DNA of 64,000 nt from Amorphoplanes digitatis (GTDB taxonomy: Bacteria > Actinomycetota > Actinomycetes > Mycobacteriales > Micromonosporaceae): positions 7,124,501 to 7,188,500 of the forward strand of contig NZ_JACHNH010000001.1 of assembly GCF_014205335.1 (NCBI RefSeq), written 5' to 3'. Below the pieces are notes generated by a model, which was given only the letters and a program-made list of their open reading frames with translations, did not search any database and had not been told where the DNA came from. Position numbers and translations under genes: made by a program. Below are positions 32,993 to 41,394 of the stretch, piece by piece. Within the stretch, counting starts at the first letter, position 1. The number at the start of each line of letters is the position of its first letter.

Positions 32993-33963
32993 CGTCTTCC
33001 GTACCGGTGGAGGCCATCGCGGCCCGCGATGCGCTACAGCGCCTGCGGAACGAGGTCGCCAAGGCGGTCATCGGCCAGGACGCCGTGGTCGGCGGCGTGG
33101 TCATCGCGCTGCTCTGCGGCGGCCACGTGCTGCTCGAGGGCGTGCCCGGCGTGGCGAAGACGCTGCTGGTCCGCGCTCTGGCCGCCGCGCTGGACCTGGA
33201 CACCAAGCGCGTGCAGTTCACCCCGGACCTGATGCCGGGCGACGTGACCGGCTCGCTGGTCTACGACGCGCGCAGCGCCGCGTTCAACTTCCGGCCCGGC
33301 CCGATCTTCACGAACCTCCTGCTCGCCGACGAGATCAACCGGACGCCGCCGAAGACACAGGCGGCGCTGCTCGAGGCCATGGAGGAGCGCACGGTCAGCA
33401 CCGACGGCGAGACCCGCCGGCTGCCTGAGCCGTTCATCGTGGTCGCCACCCAGAACCCGATCGAGTACGAGGGCACGTATCCGCTGCCGGAGGCGCAGCT
33501 CGACCGGTTCCTGCTCAAGCTCGCCGTGCCGCTGCCGCAGCGCGACGAGGAGCTGGGCGTGCTGCGGGCGCACCACAACGGCTTCGACCCGCGCGACCTC
33601 AAGGCCGCCGGCGTCGGGCCGGTCGCCACCGCCGCCGACCTGGCCGCCGGCCGGGCCGCCGCCCGCGGGGTCGCGGTCGCCGAGCCGGTGCTGGAGTACG
33701 TGGTGGACCTGTGCCGGGCCACCCGGACGTCCCCGGCGCTGGAGCTGGGCGCGTCGCCGCGTGGCACCACGGCCCTGCTGGCCGTCGCGAAGGCCCGGGC
33801 CTGGCTCAGCGGGCGCGACTACGTGCTGCCCGACGACGTCAAGGCGTTCGCCATCCCGACGCTGCGGCACCGGGTCCGGCTGCGCGCCGAGGCCGAACTG
33901 GACGGCGTCTCGACCGACTCGGTGCTGCGGACGGTGCTGGGCGCCGTGCCCGCACCCCGCTGA
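32989..33963 (+). CDS. MoxR-family AAA+ ATPase
   Basis: MoxR AAA+ proteins act as chaperones that mature partner complexes, typically with a vWA/DUF58 protein. The 324-aa protein shows Walker A GVPGVAKT (about 45), Walker B LLADEINRTPPKTQAALLEA, sensor 1 in VATQNPIEYEGTYPLPEAQL with D-R-F, and an AAA lid (DYVLPDDVKAFAIPTLRHRV). GTG 32989 overlaps the DUF4350 stop. The P-loop has V-A where many AAA proteins have T-G, normal for MoxR. It is a different subfamily from the RavA-type MoxR at 59584. Confidence 0.95.
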   Translation: MTSSVPVEAIAARDALQRLRNEVAKAVIGQDAVVGGVVIALLCGGHVLLEGVPGVAKTLLVRALAAALDLDTKRVQFTPDLMPGDVTGSLVYDARSAAFNFRPGPIFTNLLLADEINRTPPKTQAALLEAMEERTVSTDGETRRLPEPFIVVATQNPIEYEGTYPLPEAQLDRFLLKLAVPLPQRDEELGVLRAHHNGFDPRDLKAAGVGPVATAADLAAGRAAARGVAVAEPVLEYVVDLCRATRTSPALELGASPRGTTALLAVAKARAWLSGRDYVLPDDVKAFAIPTLRHRVRLRAEAELDGVSTDSVLRTVLGAVPAPR

Positions 33964-33969
33964 CCGCGC

Positions 33970-35289
33970 GTGGTCACCAGGCGTTTCGCGCTGCTGCTGG
34001 CGCTCGGCGTACCGCTGCCGGCGCTGCTCGGGTCGCCGTGGCTCGCCGTGCTCGCCGTGGTCGGGCTCGCCGCCGCGGCGGCCGCGCTGGATCTGCTGAT
34101 CGCGGCACCGCTGACCGGGGTGACGCTGCGCCGCGAGGCTCCCGCGACGGTGTGGCTCGGCGAGACGACCGCGGCGACGCTGACCGTCGGCAACGCCGGT
34201 GACCGGCGGATGCGGCTGCGGCTGCGCGACCGCTGGGTGCCCTCGGCGGGCGCCGGCAACGCCGAACACCGGCTCGACCTGCCGCCCGGCGAGCAGCGGG
34301 AGGTGGTCACCACGCTGACACCGACCCGGCACGGCGACCGGCCGGCCGTGCGGGTGACGCTGCGCTCGTGCGGTCCGCTGGGGCTCGCGTACCGGCAGCG
34401 GCGGCAGCGGTGGAACGACGCCGTCACCCCGGAGACGACGCTGCGGGTGCTGCCCCGCTTCCCGTCCCGGCGGCTGCTGCCGGAGAAGCTGGCCCGGCTG
34501 CGCATCTTCGACGGCGCCGTGGTGACCCGCGGGCGGGGACAGGGCACCGAGTTCGACGTGCTGCGCGAGTACGTGATCGGCGACGATGTCCGCTCGATCG
34601 ACTGGCGGGCCAGCGCCCGTACCCATGACGTGGTGGTCCGGACCTGGCGCCCGGAGCGCGACCGCCGGGTGGTCTGCGTGCTGGACACCGGCCGGACCTC
34701 GGCGGCGCGGATCGGGGACGAGCCCCGGCTGGACGCCGCGATCGACGCGGCGCTGCTGCTGGCGGTGCTCGCCTCCAAGGCCGACGACCGGGTCGACCTG
34801 CTGGCGGTCGACACCGTCGTGCGGGCCAAGGTGGAGGGCGGTGGGCACCGTACCAAGCTGCCCCGGCTGATCGGCTCGATGGCGGCGCTGGAGCCGGCGC
34901 TCGTGGAGACGGATTTCGGCCTGGCCGTGGCCGACCTGCTGCGCCGCGACCACAAGCGCTCGCTGGTGGTGATCTTCTCGGCGCTGGACGCCGCGCCGAT
35001 CGTCGAGGGCCTGCTGCCGATGCTGACCCGACTGACCACCCGCCACCGGATCGTCCTGGCCAGCGTCCGCGACCCGGAGACCGCGCAGCTTGCCCAGCTG
35101 CCGGAGCGGGACGCGAGCGCCGAGGCCGTGCACGTCGCCGCGGCCGCCGAGCTGGCGCTGGCCGAGCGCGGCCGGGTGCGCGCCCTGCTGGAGCAGCAGG
35201 GCGTGATCGTGGTGGACGAGCTCCGCGACGGCTTCGCCTCCAAGGTCGCCGACGTGTACCTGATGCTGAAGGCGGCCGGGCGGCTCTAG
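33970..35289 (+). CDS. DUF58 protein (MoxR partner, degenerate vWA-like)
   Basis: The 439-aa protein has two N-terminal hydrophobic segments (about 5-45), a beta-rich part and the DUF58 core: VVTRGRGQGTEFDVLREYVI and GDDVRSIDWRASART, then a vWA-like strand VVCVLDTGRTSAARI. DUF58 proteins are the usual membrane-anchored partner of MoxR ATPases. Here the gene follows moxR by 6 bp, with GTG 33970 as start. It closes the operon that begins at 30223. The D-T-G-R-T loop only partly keeps the vWA metal site. Confidence 0.92.
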   Translation: MVTRRFALLLALGVPLPALLGSPWLAVLAVVGLAAAAAALDLLIAAPLTGVTLRREAPATVWLGETTAATLTVGNAGDRRMRLRLRDRWVPSAGAGNAEHRLDLPPGEQREVVTTLTPTRHGDRPAVRVTLRSCGPLGLAYRQRRQRWNDAVTPETTLRVLPRFPSRRLLPEKLARLRIFDGAVVTRGRGQGTEFDVLREYVIGDDVRSIDWRASARTHDVVVRTWRPERDRRVVCVLDTGRTSAARIGDEPRLDAAIDAALLLAVLASKADDRVDLLAVDTVVRAKVEGGGHRTKLPRLIGSMAALEPALVETDFGLAVADLLRRDHKRSLVVIFSALDAAPIVEGLLPMLTRLTTRHRIVLASVRDPETAQLAQLPERDASAEAVHVAAAAELALAERGRVRALLEQQGVIVVDELRDGFASKVADVYLMLKAAGRL

Positions 35290-35311
35290 GTCCTGCGTGG
35301 TGTGATGGGGC

Positions 35312-35764
35312 ATGGCTGACGAACCGCGGACGAGAACCCAGCGCAAGGCGGACGTGCTGGAGCTGCTGAGCGCGAAGGTCGCCGACACGTGGGTGGCCAC
35401 CTCCGACGGCGACGGGCCGTATCTGGTGCCGCTCACGATGGCCTGGTTCGACGACCGCATCGTGCTCGCCACGGCGCGCGACGCGCCGACCGCTCGCAAC
35501 CTCGTCGCGCGGGGCGGCGCCCGGCTGGCGCTGGGCGGCACCCGCGACGTGGTGATGATCGATGCCTCCCTGGAGCGCACCCTCCCGGTCGCCGACGCCG
35601 GCGCGGTGGGCGAGGCCTATGCGGCACAGAGCGACTGGGATCCGCGTACGGCGGGCGACGGCTATGTCTTCCTCGTCCTGCTCCCGGCGCGCGTACAGGC
35701 CTGGCGCGAGGTGAACGAGATCCCGGGCCGCACGCTGATGCGCGACGGCGCCTGGCTGGTCTGA
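35312..35764 (+). CDS. Pyridoxamine 5'-phosphate oxidase-like flavin/F420-binding protein
   Basis: The 150-aa protein has a split-barrel pattern: NxxLLS-like start (RKADVLELLSAKVADTWVAT), SDGDGPYLVPLTMAWFDDRI, IVLATARDAPTARNLVARGG and an end strand VFLVLLPARVQAWREVNEI. Members bind FMN or F420 and reduce or oxidise small molecules; many actinobacterial ones use F420H2. The cofactor is not certain. It is 23 bp after DUF58 on the same strand but does not belong to that system by family. Confidence 0.8.
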   Translation: MADEPRTRTQRKADVLELLSAKVADTWVATSDGDGPYLVPLTMAWFDDRIVLATARDAPTARNLVARGGARLALGGTRDVVMIDASLERTLPVADAGAVGEAYAAQSDWDPRTAGDGYVFLVLLPARVQAWREVNEIPGRTLMRDGAWLV

Positions 35765-35768
35765 CCGG

Positions 35769-36410
35769 CTAGGAGAGGCGGCGGGAGATCAGCTCCGGCA
35801 GGTCGGCCACGGAGTCGATGACGTGCGCGGCCCGCGCCAGGGCGTCGTTGTCCCGCTGGTCGGCGTATTTGCCGGTGCGCACCTGGACGGAGATCGCGTC
35901 CGCCGCGTTCGCCATCTCGATGTCGGTGGTGCGGTCGTCGCCCACCACCCAGAGCCGGCCGGCGGCGGCGCCGCCCGCCGACTGGTCGGCGAGCCGCAGG
36001 AAGTCCCGGCTGGGCTTGCCCAGCACGCGCGCCGGCCGCTCGGCGGCGTACTCGACGGCGGCGACGATCGCGCCGGTGTCCACATGGTCCCCGTCCGCGG
36101 CGCGGTAGTAGCGGCCGCGCTGAAGGGCCATCAGCTCGGCGCCGGCCCGGACGGCCCGGAAGGCGGCGTCCAGGTGCCGGTATGACAGCGTCTGCCGGCA
36201 GTCGCCGATGACGACATGGCTGGCCGACCGCGCCTCGTCGAGGCTCACCAGCCGTCCGTGGCGGGCCAGCTCATCGCGCACGGGTTCGTCGGCGAGGACG
36301 AGGACCCGGCATCCGGGCGCCGCCGCCAGCACCCGTTGCGCCGCGGTCACCGGCGTGAACAGCTCCCCGAGCGTGCCGTCCAGGTCGAGCAGGACCGTCT
36401 GCGATTCCAC
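35769..36410 (-). CDS. HAD-superfamily hydrolase (class IIA-like)
   Basis: The 213-aa protein has the HAD motifs: VLLDLDGTLGELFTPV (nucleophile Asp9, general acid Asp11), motif III Lys in VLGKPSRDF and motif IV GDDRTTDIEMANAAD. The spacing fits the NagD/HDHD2-like IIA subgroup, with a cap between motifs II and III. It likely dephosphorylates a small metabolite; the substrate is unknown. Its promoter region is shared with the divergent propeller gene at 36474. Confidence 0.87.
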   Translation of the reverse strand: MESQTVLLDLDGTLGELFTPVTAAQRVLAAAPGCRVLVLADEPVRDELARHGRLVSLDEARSASHVVIGDCRQTLSYRHLDAAFRAVRAGAELMALQRGRYYRAADGDHVDTGAIVAAVEYAAERPARVLGKPSRDFLRLADQSAGGAAAGRLWVVGDDRTTDIEMANAADAISVQVRTGKYADQRDNDALARAAHVIDSVADLPELISRRLS

Positions 36411-36473
36411 GGCTGCACACTATCTTTGGCCAATGGCCCATCGAAGGCCTGTTATGCAACATAAGTTGCTTTT

Positions 36474-37628
36474 ATGCATGTATTGATCCGAGTTCCGGCC
36501 GCCGCGCTGTCGCTGATCCTGGCCGCCGGCGCGACGCCGGCCGCCGCCGCGCCGGCGCCGCTGCGCTGGGAGCACGTCGGCTACGACGCCGAGAACACCT
36601 ACTTCAACCCGCACGAGAACGTGATCACCGCGGCGACGGTGGGCCGGCTCGCCAAGAAGTGGTCGGTGGTTCTGCGCAAGGGTGACAGCTGCGCCGGATT
36701 CGGCGCGCCGGTGATCGCCGGCGGGCGCATCTTCGTGGGCGACCAGGCCGGGATCTCGGCGTACTCGGCGACGACCGGCGCCAAGAAGTGGAGCTTCGAC
36801 TGGGACGAGTTCGGGGAGGGCAATCCGCCGCGAATGGCGGTCATCGGCGGCCTGCTCGTCGCCGGTTACAACGACTGCTACTCGATGAGCGACCCGAACT
36901 CACAGGTGATCGCGCTCGACGTGGCGACCGGAGCCCGGCGCTGGGCCGGCGGCTCCCCTCTGGTCGGCGGCCTGGTGATGGACAAGGGCGTGATCCTGGC
37001 CTCCGACACCGACATCTACGGTGACACGCAGACCGTCGCCTACCGGGTACGGGACGGCAAGAAGCTGTGGAGCGTGGAGAACCGTCGCGCGGCCGGGGTC
37101 TCCGCCGACGGCACCGTCCCGGCATACACCACCGACGACGAGGGTGTGCGCGCCGGCGAGATGGTGGCGTTCGACATCACCAGCGGGGCCGTGCGGTGGA
37201 CCCGGAAGGGGTACCTGTCGGCCGACGCCGCGAGTCCGGGTGCCGACACGTTCTACGGCCCCGACGCCAAGGACAAGCTGGCGGCCGTCAGCGTCAAGGA
37301 CGGTGCCGTTCGCTGGACGGCGCCGCCGCCCGGGCAGTCGTACGCGCCGATCGCGACGGACGGTGCCCGGGTGTACCGCTCGTCCGACGACACGGTCACC
37401 GCCTTCAACGCCCGTACGGGAAAGAAGGCGTGGAGCCGGAAGCTGGCGAGCTTCGCCGGTCAGCCGCTGGTGGCCGGCGGCCTGGTCTACGCCGGTGACG
37501 TCGCCCTGGACGCCGAGCGGGGCAAGGTGATCGACGACGTGCCGGCGTTCGAGGGTGACGTCGTCGTGACGGGCGGCGTGCTCTATCAGGCGAACGAGGG
37601 CGTCCTCACCGCGTACGCGATTCGCTGA
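36474..37628 (+). CDS. Secreted PQQ-like beta-propeller protein
   Basis: The 384-aa protein has a Sec signal (RVPAAALSLILAAGATPAAA) and then propeller blades with the A-x-D-x-x-T-G-x-x-x-W motif: AYSATTGAKKWSFD, ALDVATGARRWAGG, AFDITSGAVRWTRKG and AFNARTGKKAWSRK. PQQ-binding residues cannot be assigned, so it may be a scaffold or enzyme with other ligands. The ATG at 36474 has no clear ribosome binding site; an AT-rich stretch with the dyad GCAACATAAGTTGC (36456-36469) lies just upstream, so leaderless or short-leader translation is possible. Confidence 0.85.
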   Translation: MHVLIRVPAAALSLILAAGATPAAAAPAPLRWEHVGYDAENTYFNPHENVITAATVGRLAKKWSVVLRKGDSCAGFGAPVIAGGRIFVGDQAGISAYSATTGAKKWSFDWDEFGEGNPPRMAVIGGLLVAGYNDCYSMSDPNSQVIALDVATGARRWAGGSPLVGGLVMDKGVILASDTDIYGDTQTVAYRVRDGKKLWSVENRRAAGVSADGTVPAYTTDDEGVRAGEMVAFDITSGAVRWTRKGYLSADAASPGADTFYGPDAKDKLAAVSVKDGAVRWTAPPPGQSYAPIATDGARVYRSSDDTVTAFNARTGKKAWSRKLASFAGQPLVAGGLVYAGDVALDAERGKVIDDVPAFEGDVVVTGGVLYQANEGVLTAYAIR

Positions 37629-38319
37629 CGGCTTTCACCACCTCGCGGGCCGTATCGGCGCTCGACTGCGGATTCTGACCGGTGATCAGGTTGCCGTCGC
37701 TGACGACCGTGCTGCTCCAGGCCGGTCCGGACGCGATCACCGCGCCCAGCTCGCGCAGCCGCGACTCCACCAGGTAGGGGGTGCGGTCGCCGAGTCCGCC
37801 CTGGCGCTCCTCGTCGTCGGTGAAGACGGTGAGCCTGCGCCCGGCGAACAGGAACCGCCCGTCCGCGCCGACGGCGCCCAGCAGCCCGGCCGGGCCGTGG
37901 CAGAGGGCCGCGACGGTCAGCCGGCGGGCGTCCGCCTCGGCGAGGATCCGCGCCAGGTCCGGGTCGGTGGCCAGGTCGGCCATCGGCCCGTGCCCGCCCG
38001 GCAGGTAGACCGCGTCGTAGTCGGCGACCCGCGCGTCGGCGAGGACGAGCGGCCGGCTCAGCTCCGCCGAGATCGAGTCGAGGTAGGCGCTCAGGTCGCG
38101 GGCGTCCTCGGCGGCGACGCCGCCGCGCTCGTCGAGGCTGATCGGGTCGACCGGCGCGGGCCGGCCGCCGGGCGTCGCGATCCGCACGTCAAGGCCGGCC
38201 TCGCGCAGGATCCGGTGCGACGTGGCCACCTCCTCGGCCCAGAAGCCGGTCGGGTGGCTGTCGCCGTCGGCCAGGGTGAGCGAGTCCGCCGCCGTGACCA
38301 CCATGAGTACCGAGGACAT
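37606..38319 (-). CDS. DJ-1/PfpI-superfamily protein (class I glutamine amidotransferase-like)
   Basis: The 237-aa protein starts with ATG 38319 behind GAAGGAG. The fold motifs are VVTAADSLTLADGDSHPTGF (typical of Hsp31/YhbO-type chaperone-deglycases), DYDAVYLPGGHGPM and the nucleophile elbow AALCHGPAGLL with the conserved Cys-His pair. Family members are glyoxalase III or protein deglycase-type stress proteins. It overlaps the 3' end of the propeller gene by 23 bp and is divergent from a LysR gene, its probable regulator. Confidence 0.9.
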   Translation of the reverse strand: MSSVLMVVTAADSLTLADGDSHPTGFWAEEVATSHRILREAGLDVRIATPGGRPAPVDPISLDERGGVAAEDARDLSAYLDSISAELSRPLVLADARVADYDAVYLPGGHGPMADLATDPDLARILAEADARRLTVAALCHGPAGLLGAVGADGRFLFAGRRLTVFTDDEERQGGLGDRTPYLVESRLRELGAVIASGPAWSSTVVSDGNLITGQNPQSSADTAREVVKAVSESRTR

Positions 38320-38401
38320 CGGGTCTCCTTCAAGCTTCGCGAATCGGGCGGGCCGGTGCCCGGCCCTCATAGGAAAACTATCGCCTCCCCCGCGAGGTGA
38401 T

Positions 38402-38415
38402 ATAAGGATTCTTAT
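38402..38415. promoter_or_regulatory. LysR-type operator between lysR and the DJ-1 gene
   Basis: ATAAGGATTCTTAT has perfect 5-bp arms (ATAAG/CTTAT) around GATT, in the 110-bp divergent intergenic region. The last base is 15 bp before the lysR start. This AT-rich T-N11-A dyad is the form LysR regulators bind. Regulation of both genes from here is inferred. Confidence 0.6.
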
Positions 38416-38429
38416 GACTGGCGGCGACC

Positions 38430-39332
38430 GTGGACCTTGACCTGCTCGCGGTCTTCCTGGACATCTACCGCACCGGCTCGCTGTCCGCGGCCGCCGGCCT
38501 GCGCGGCGTCAGCCAGCCCGCGATCAGCGGCCAACTGGCCCGCCTCGAACGGGAGGTCGGCGCGCCCCTGTTCGTGCGCACACACCGCGGCGCCACCCCG
38601 ACCGAGCGCGCCGACGACCTGGCCCGCCGCGCCGGGCCGCACCTCGACGCGCTGCGCCGCTCGCTGGCCACCGGCGAGCCGGCGCCCGAGCCGCTCGGCA
38701 CGATCCGGATCGGCGGCCCGGCCGAGGGCATGACCGCCCGCATCCTGCCCGCGCTCACCCCGCTGATCGAGAACGGGCTGCGGGTCCGGGCGAGCTTCGG
38801 ACTCGCCGCCGACCTGCTGGCCGCGCTCGCCCGCGGCGAGCTGGACCTGGTCGTCTCCGCGATCCGGCCGACGGCCCGCGGCCTGCTCGCGACGCCGCTC
38901 ATCGACGAGGAGTTCGTGCTGCTCGGCCCGCCGTCGCTGGCCCGGACCGTGGATCCGGCGGCGCTGGCGGCCGACCCGCCGCGGGCGCTGGCACACCTGC
39001 CGCTCGTCGCCTACGCGGAGGACCTGCCGATAATCCGGCGCTACTGGCGTTCCGAGTTCGGCCGCCGCCCGCCCAACGAGGTGGTCCTGACCGCACCGGA
39101 TCTGCGGGCGGTCCTCGCCGCGGTGGTCGCCGGCGCCGGGGTCTCGGTCCTGCCGCGGTTCCTCGCCGAGGCGGCCCTGAGCGCCGGGTCCGTGCTGGAG
39201 CTGCACCGCCCGGAGGTCGAACCGCTCAACACGATCTTCCTGGCGGTGGCCGCCGGCCGGCGGCACGACCCGACGATCGCGGCGGTCCATGGCCGGCTGC
39301 TGGACCGGGCACGGCAGTGGGGCTCCCTCTGA
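38430..39332 (+). CDS. LysR-family transcriptional regulator
   Basis: The 300-aa protein has the N-terminal winged HTH (DLLAVFLDIYRTGSLSAAAG, then VSQPAISGQLARLEREVGAP, LFVR) and a periplasmic-binding-like effector domain from about 90 (IRIGGPAEGMTARILPALTP to the end). GTG 38430 is used; the first residues (MDLDLLAVFLDIYRTGS) match family starts. It is divergent from the DJ-1-like gene with a dyad between, a classical LysR arrangement. The effector is unknown. Confidence 0.92.
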   Translation: MDLDLLAVFLDIYRTGSLSAAAGLRGVSQPAISGQLARLEREVGAPLFVRTHRGATPTERADDLARRAGPHLDALRRSLATGEPAPEPLGTIRIGGPAEGMTARILPALTPLIENGLRVRASFGLAADLLAALARGELDLVVSAIRPTARGLLATPLIDEEFVLLGPPSLARTVDPAALAADPPRALAHLPLVAYAEDLPIIRRYWRSEFGRRPPNEVVLTAPDLRAVLAAVVAGAGVSVLPRFLAEAALSAGSVLELHRPEVEPLNTIFLAVAAGRRHDPTIAAVHGRLLDRARQWGSL

Positions 39333-39338
39333 GGTTCG

Positions 39339-40334
39339 CTAAGCCGTCGGCACAGGGGTCACGTCGTGCTCCGGTGCCAGGGCGCCGGTCTCGCCGGCGC
39401 GGTGCGCCGCGCCGCCGACGCCGAGCGCGTAGACCATGAACGCCAGCCAGACCGCGGCCCCGATCCCGATCCGCACGGCGTCGGGCAGGCCCGACGGCGT
39501 CACGTACGCCTCCAGCACCCCGGAGACGCCGAGCATCACGACCAGGCCAAGCGCCACCAGCATCGCGGCGCGCGCGCGTTCGGCGAGTGCCTGGCCGCGG
39601 GTGCGGTGCGGGCCGGGTGCGATCCAGGCCCAGCCGATGCGCAGGCCGACCCCGGCCGCCACGAAGATCGACGTCAGCTCGAGCAGGCCGTGCGGCAGGA
39701 TCATGGCGAAGAACGTCCCGCCGTGCCCGGCGTAGATCATCATGCCGCCGGTCATGCCGATGGCGAAGAGGTTCTGGCCGAGGATGTACAGCACCGGCAG
39801 GATCAGCACGCCCGAGGCGAGGCACTGCGCGGCGATCAGCGCGTTGTGCGACCAGACGCTCGCCGCGAAGTTCTGCGCCTGGAACTCGCTGTAGTAGCCG
39901 ACGAAGTCGTCCTCGACGTACTCCCGTAGCGCCTCGCCGCTGGCGAAGCTGCTGATGATGTCCGGGTTGGTGGAGAAATACCACATCAGCGCCCAGCCGG
40001 CGAGCACGTTGACCACCATGACGCTGAGCCACCAGTGCCGGGCGACATAGAGCTGGGCCGGGAAGGACGAGGTGAAGAACCGCGCCACCGGCCGCCAGGA
40101 GAAGCGGCGGCCGCCGGTCACCGCCGAGCGGCCGGCGATGACCAGTTGCGACAGCAGGGCGAGCAGGACCGGGTCGGGCGAGTGGCTGCGCACCACCGAG
40201 AGGTGGGTGGCCGCACGCTGGTACAGCAGGACCAGTTCGTCCGCCTCGTCCGGCGAGAGGCGACGGCGGCGGGCGAGCACCTCGAGCCTGTTCCACTCAC
40301 CGCGGCGCTCGGCGACGTACGCGTCCAGGTCCAC
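39339..40334 (-). CDS. SpoIIM (stage II sporulation protein M)-like membrane protein
   Basis: The 331-aa protein starts with GTG 40334 (MDLDAYVAERRGEWNRLEVL, typical of the actinobacterial family). An N-terminal helical region (about 1-95) is followed by five or six membrane helices with conserved AQNFAASVWSHNALIAAQCL and PHGLLELTSIFVAAGVGLRI. In many actinobacteria it neighbours RDD, MoxR and DUF58 genes; here RDD is divergent next door and MoxR lies 6 kb away. Its role outside endospore formers is unknown. Confidence 0.9.
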   Translation of the reverse strand: MDLDAYVAERRGEWNRLEVLARRRRLSPDEADELVLLYQRAATHLSVVRSHSPDPVLLALLSQLVIAGRSAVTGGRRFSWRPVARFFTSSFPAQLYVARHWWLSVMVVNVLAGWALMWYFSTNPDIISSFASGEALREYVEDDFVGYYSEFQAQNFAASVWSHNALIAAQCLASGVLILPVLYILGQNLFAIGMTGGMMIYAGHGGTFFAMILPHGLLELTSIFVAAGVGLRIGWAWIAPGPHRTRGQALAERARAAMLVALGLVVMLGVSGVLEAYVTPSGLPDAVRIGIGAAVWLAFMVYALGVGGAAHRAGETGALAPEHDVTPVPTA

Positions 40335-40374
40335 CGGCGCAGCGTAGCCAACGCCGATCGGGTTAACTACCCGC

Positions 40375-41394
40375 ATGACTGTGGCGGCGACGATCACCGG
40401 CCGGCGCGACGATCCGCTCGTCAACGGCGAGGCGGTCGAGGTCGACGTGCGGCCGGCCCGGGTCGGCTCGCGCGGGCTCGCGCTGATCCTCGACATCGCG
40501 GTGCAGGCCGTCCTCGCGGTACTGATGATCACCCTGTGCGGGATCGTGTCGACGATGCTGCCGGCCGGGGTCGCCGACGAGGCGTTCATGGACGCCGCCG
40601 TCACGATCTCGATAATCGTCGTCCTCATCGCCTATCCGACCGTCGTCGAGACGCTCACCAACGGCCGAAGCCCCGGCAAGCGGGCGATGGGCCTGCGGGT
40701 GGTCCGGGTGGACGGCGGCCCGATCCGGCTGCGGCACGCGCTGACCCGGGCCCTGGTCGGCGCCGCGGTGGAGTGGCCCGGCCTGCTCTTCCCGCCGCTG
40801 ACCTGGGCGGTGGCGCTGACCACGATGCTCGTCTCGCCGCAGGGCCGCCGCCTCGGCGACCAGGCGGCGGGCACCTTCGTCATCCACGAGCGCTCGCCCG
40901 CGCCGTGGGGCTGGGTGCCGTCCATGCCGCCGCAGCTCGCCGGCTGGGCGTCCGGGCTGGACCTGAGCGGGCTCGACGACGAACTGGCGCTCGCGGCCCG
41001 GCACTACCTGGCCCGGGCCGCCGCGATCCGCCCGCCGCACAACGGGCGGTTCGCCTACCGGCTGGCGCAGGAGGTCGCGGAGAAGATCGCCCAGCAGCCG
41101 CCGCCCGGCACGCCGCACTGGATGTTCCTCAGCGCCGTGCTCGCCGAGCGCCGCCGCCGGGCCGGCGCCCGGGTGCACGCGACCCGGGCGCTGACCCAGC
41201 GGATCTGGCCCGGCTTCGGCCGGCTCGCCTGGGCACAGCCGGCCGTCGCCGACCCGTCCTGGGACCCGGCGGGCAGCAACCGGCCGCTCCTCGGCGTCGT
41301 GAAGGAGGAGGGCCGGCCGGACCCCTCGCCTACATCCGCTCCGGCGTGGAGATCCCCAATAGATCCAGGCCCCGCCGCAGGGTCCGGGCAGTGA
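40375..41394 (+). CDS. RDD-family membrane protein
   Basis: The 339-aa protein begins with VEVDVRPARVGSRGLALILD, then has two membrane helices (about 35-90) and the conserved NGRSPGKRAMGLRVVRVDGG loop with Arg/Asp residues that give the family its name; the third helix follows (VEWPGLLFPPLTWAVALTTM). The C-terminal 170 residues are cytosolic and helical. RDD proteins act in transport or in association with MoxR/SpoIIM genes. The start (ATG 40375) is only 40 bp from the divergent SpoIIM start. The last 65 bp overlap the 3' end of argS on the opposite strand. Confidence 0.88.
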   Translation: MTVAATITGRRDDPLVNGEAVEVDVRPARVGSRGLALILDIAVQAVLAVLMITLCGIVSTMLPAGVADEAFMDAAVTISIIVVLIAYPTVVETLTNGRSPGKRAMGLRVVRVDGGPIRLRHALTRALVGAAVEWPGLLFPPLTWAVALTTMLVSPQGRRLGDQAAGTFVIHERSPAPWGWVPSMPPQLAGWASGLDLSGLDDELALAARHYLARAAAIRPPHNGRFAYRLAQEVAEKIAQQPPPGTPHWMFLSAVLAERRRRAGARVHATRALTQRIWPGFGRLAWAQPAVADPSWDPAGSNRPLLGVVKEEGRPDPSPTSAPAWRSPIDPGPAAGSGQ

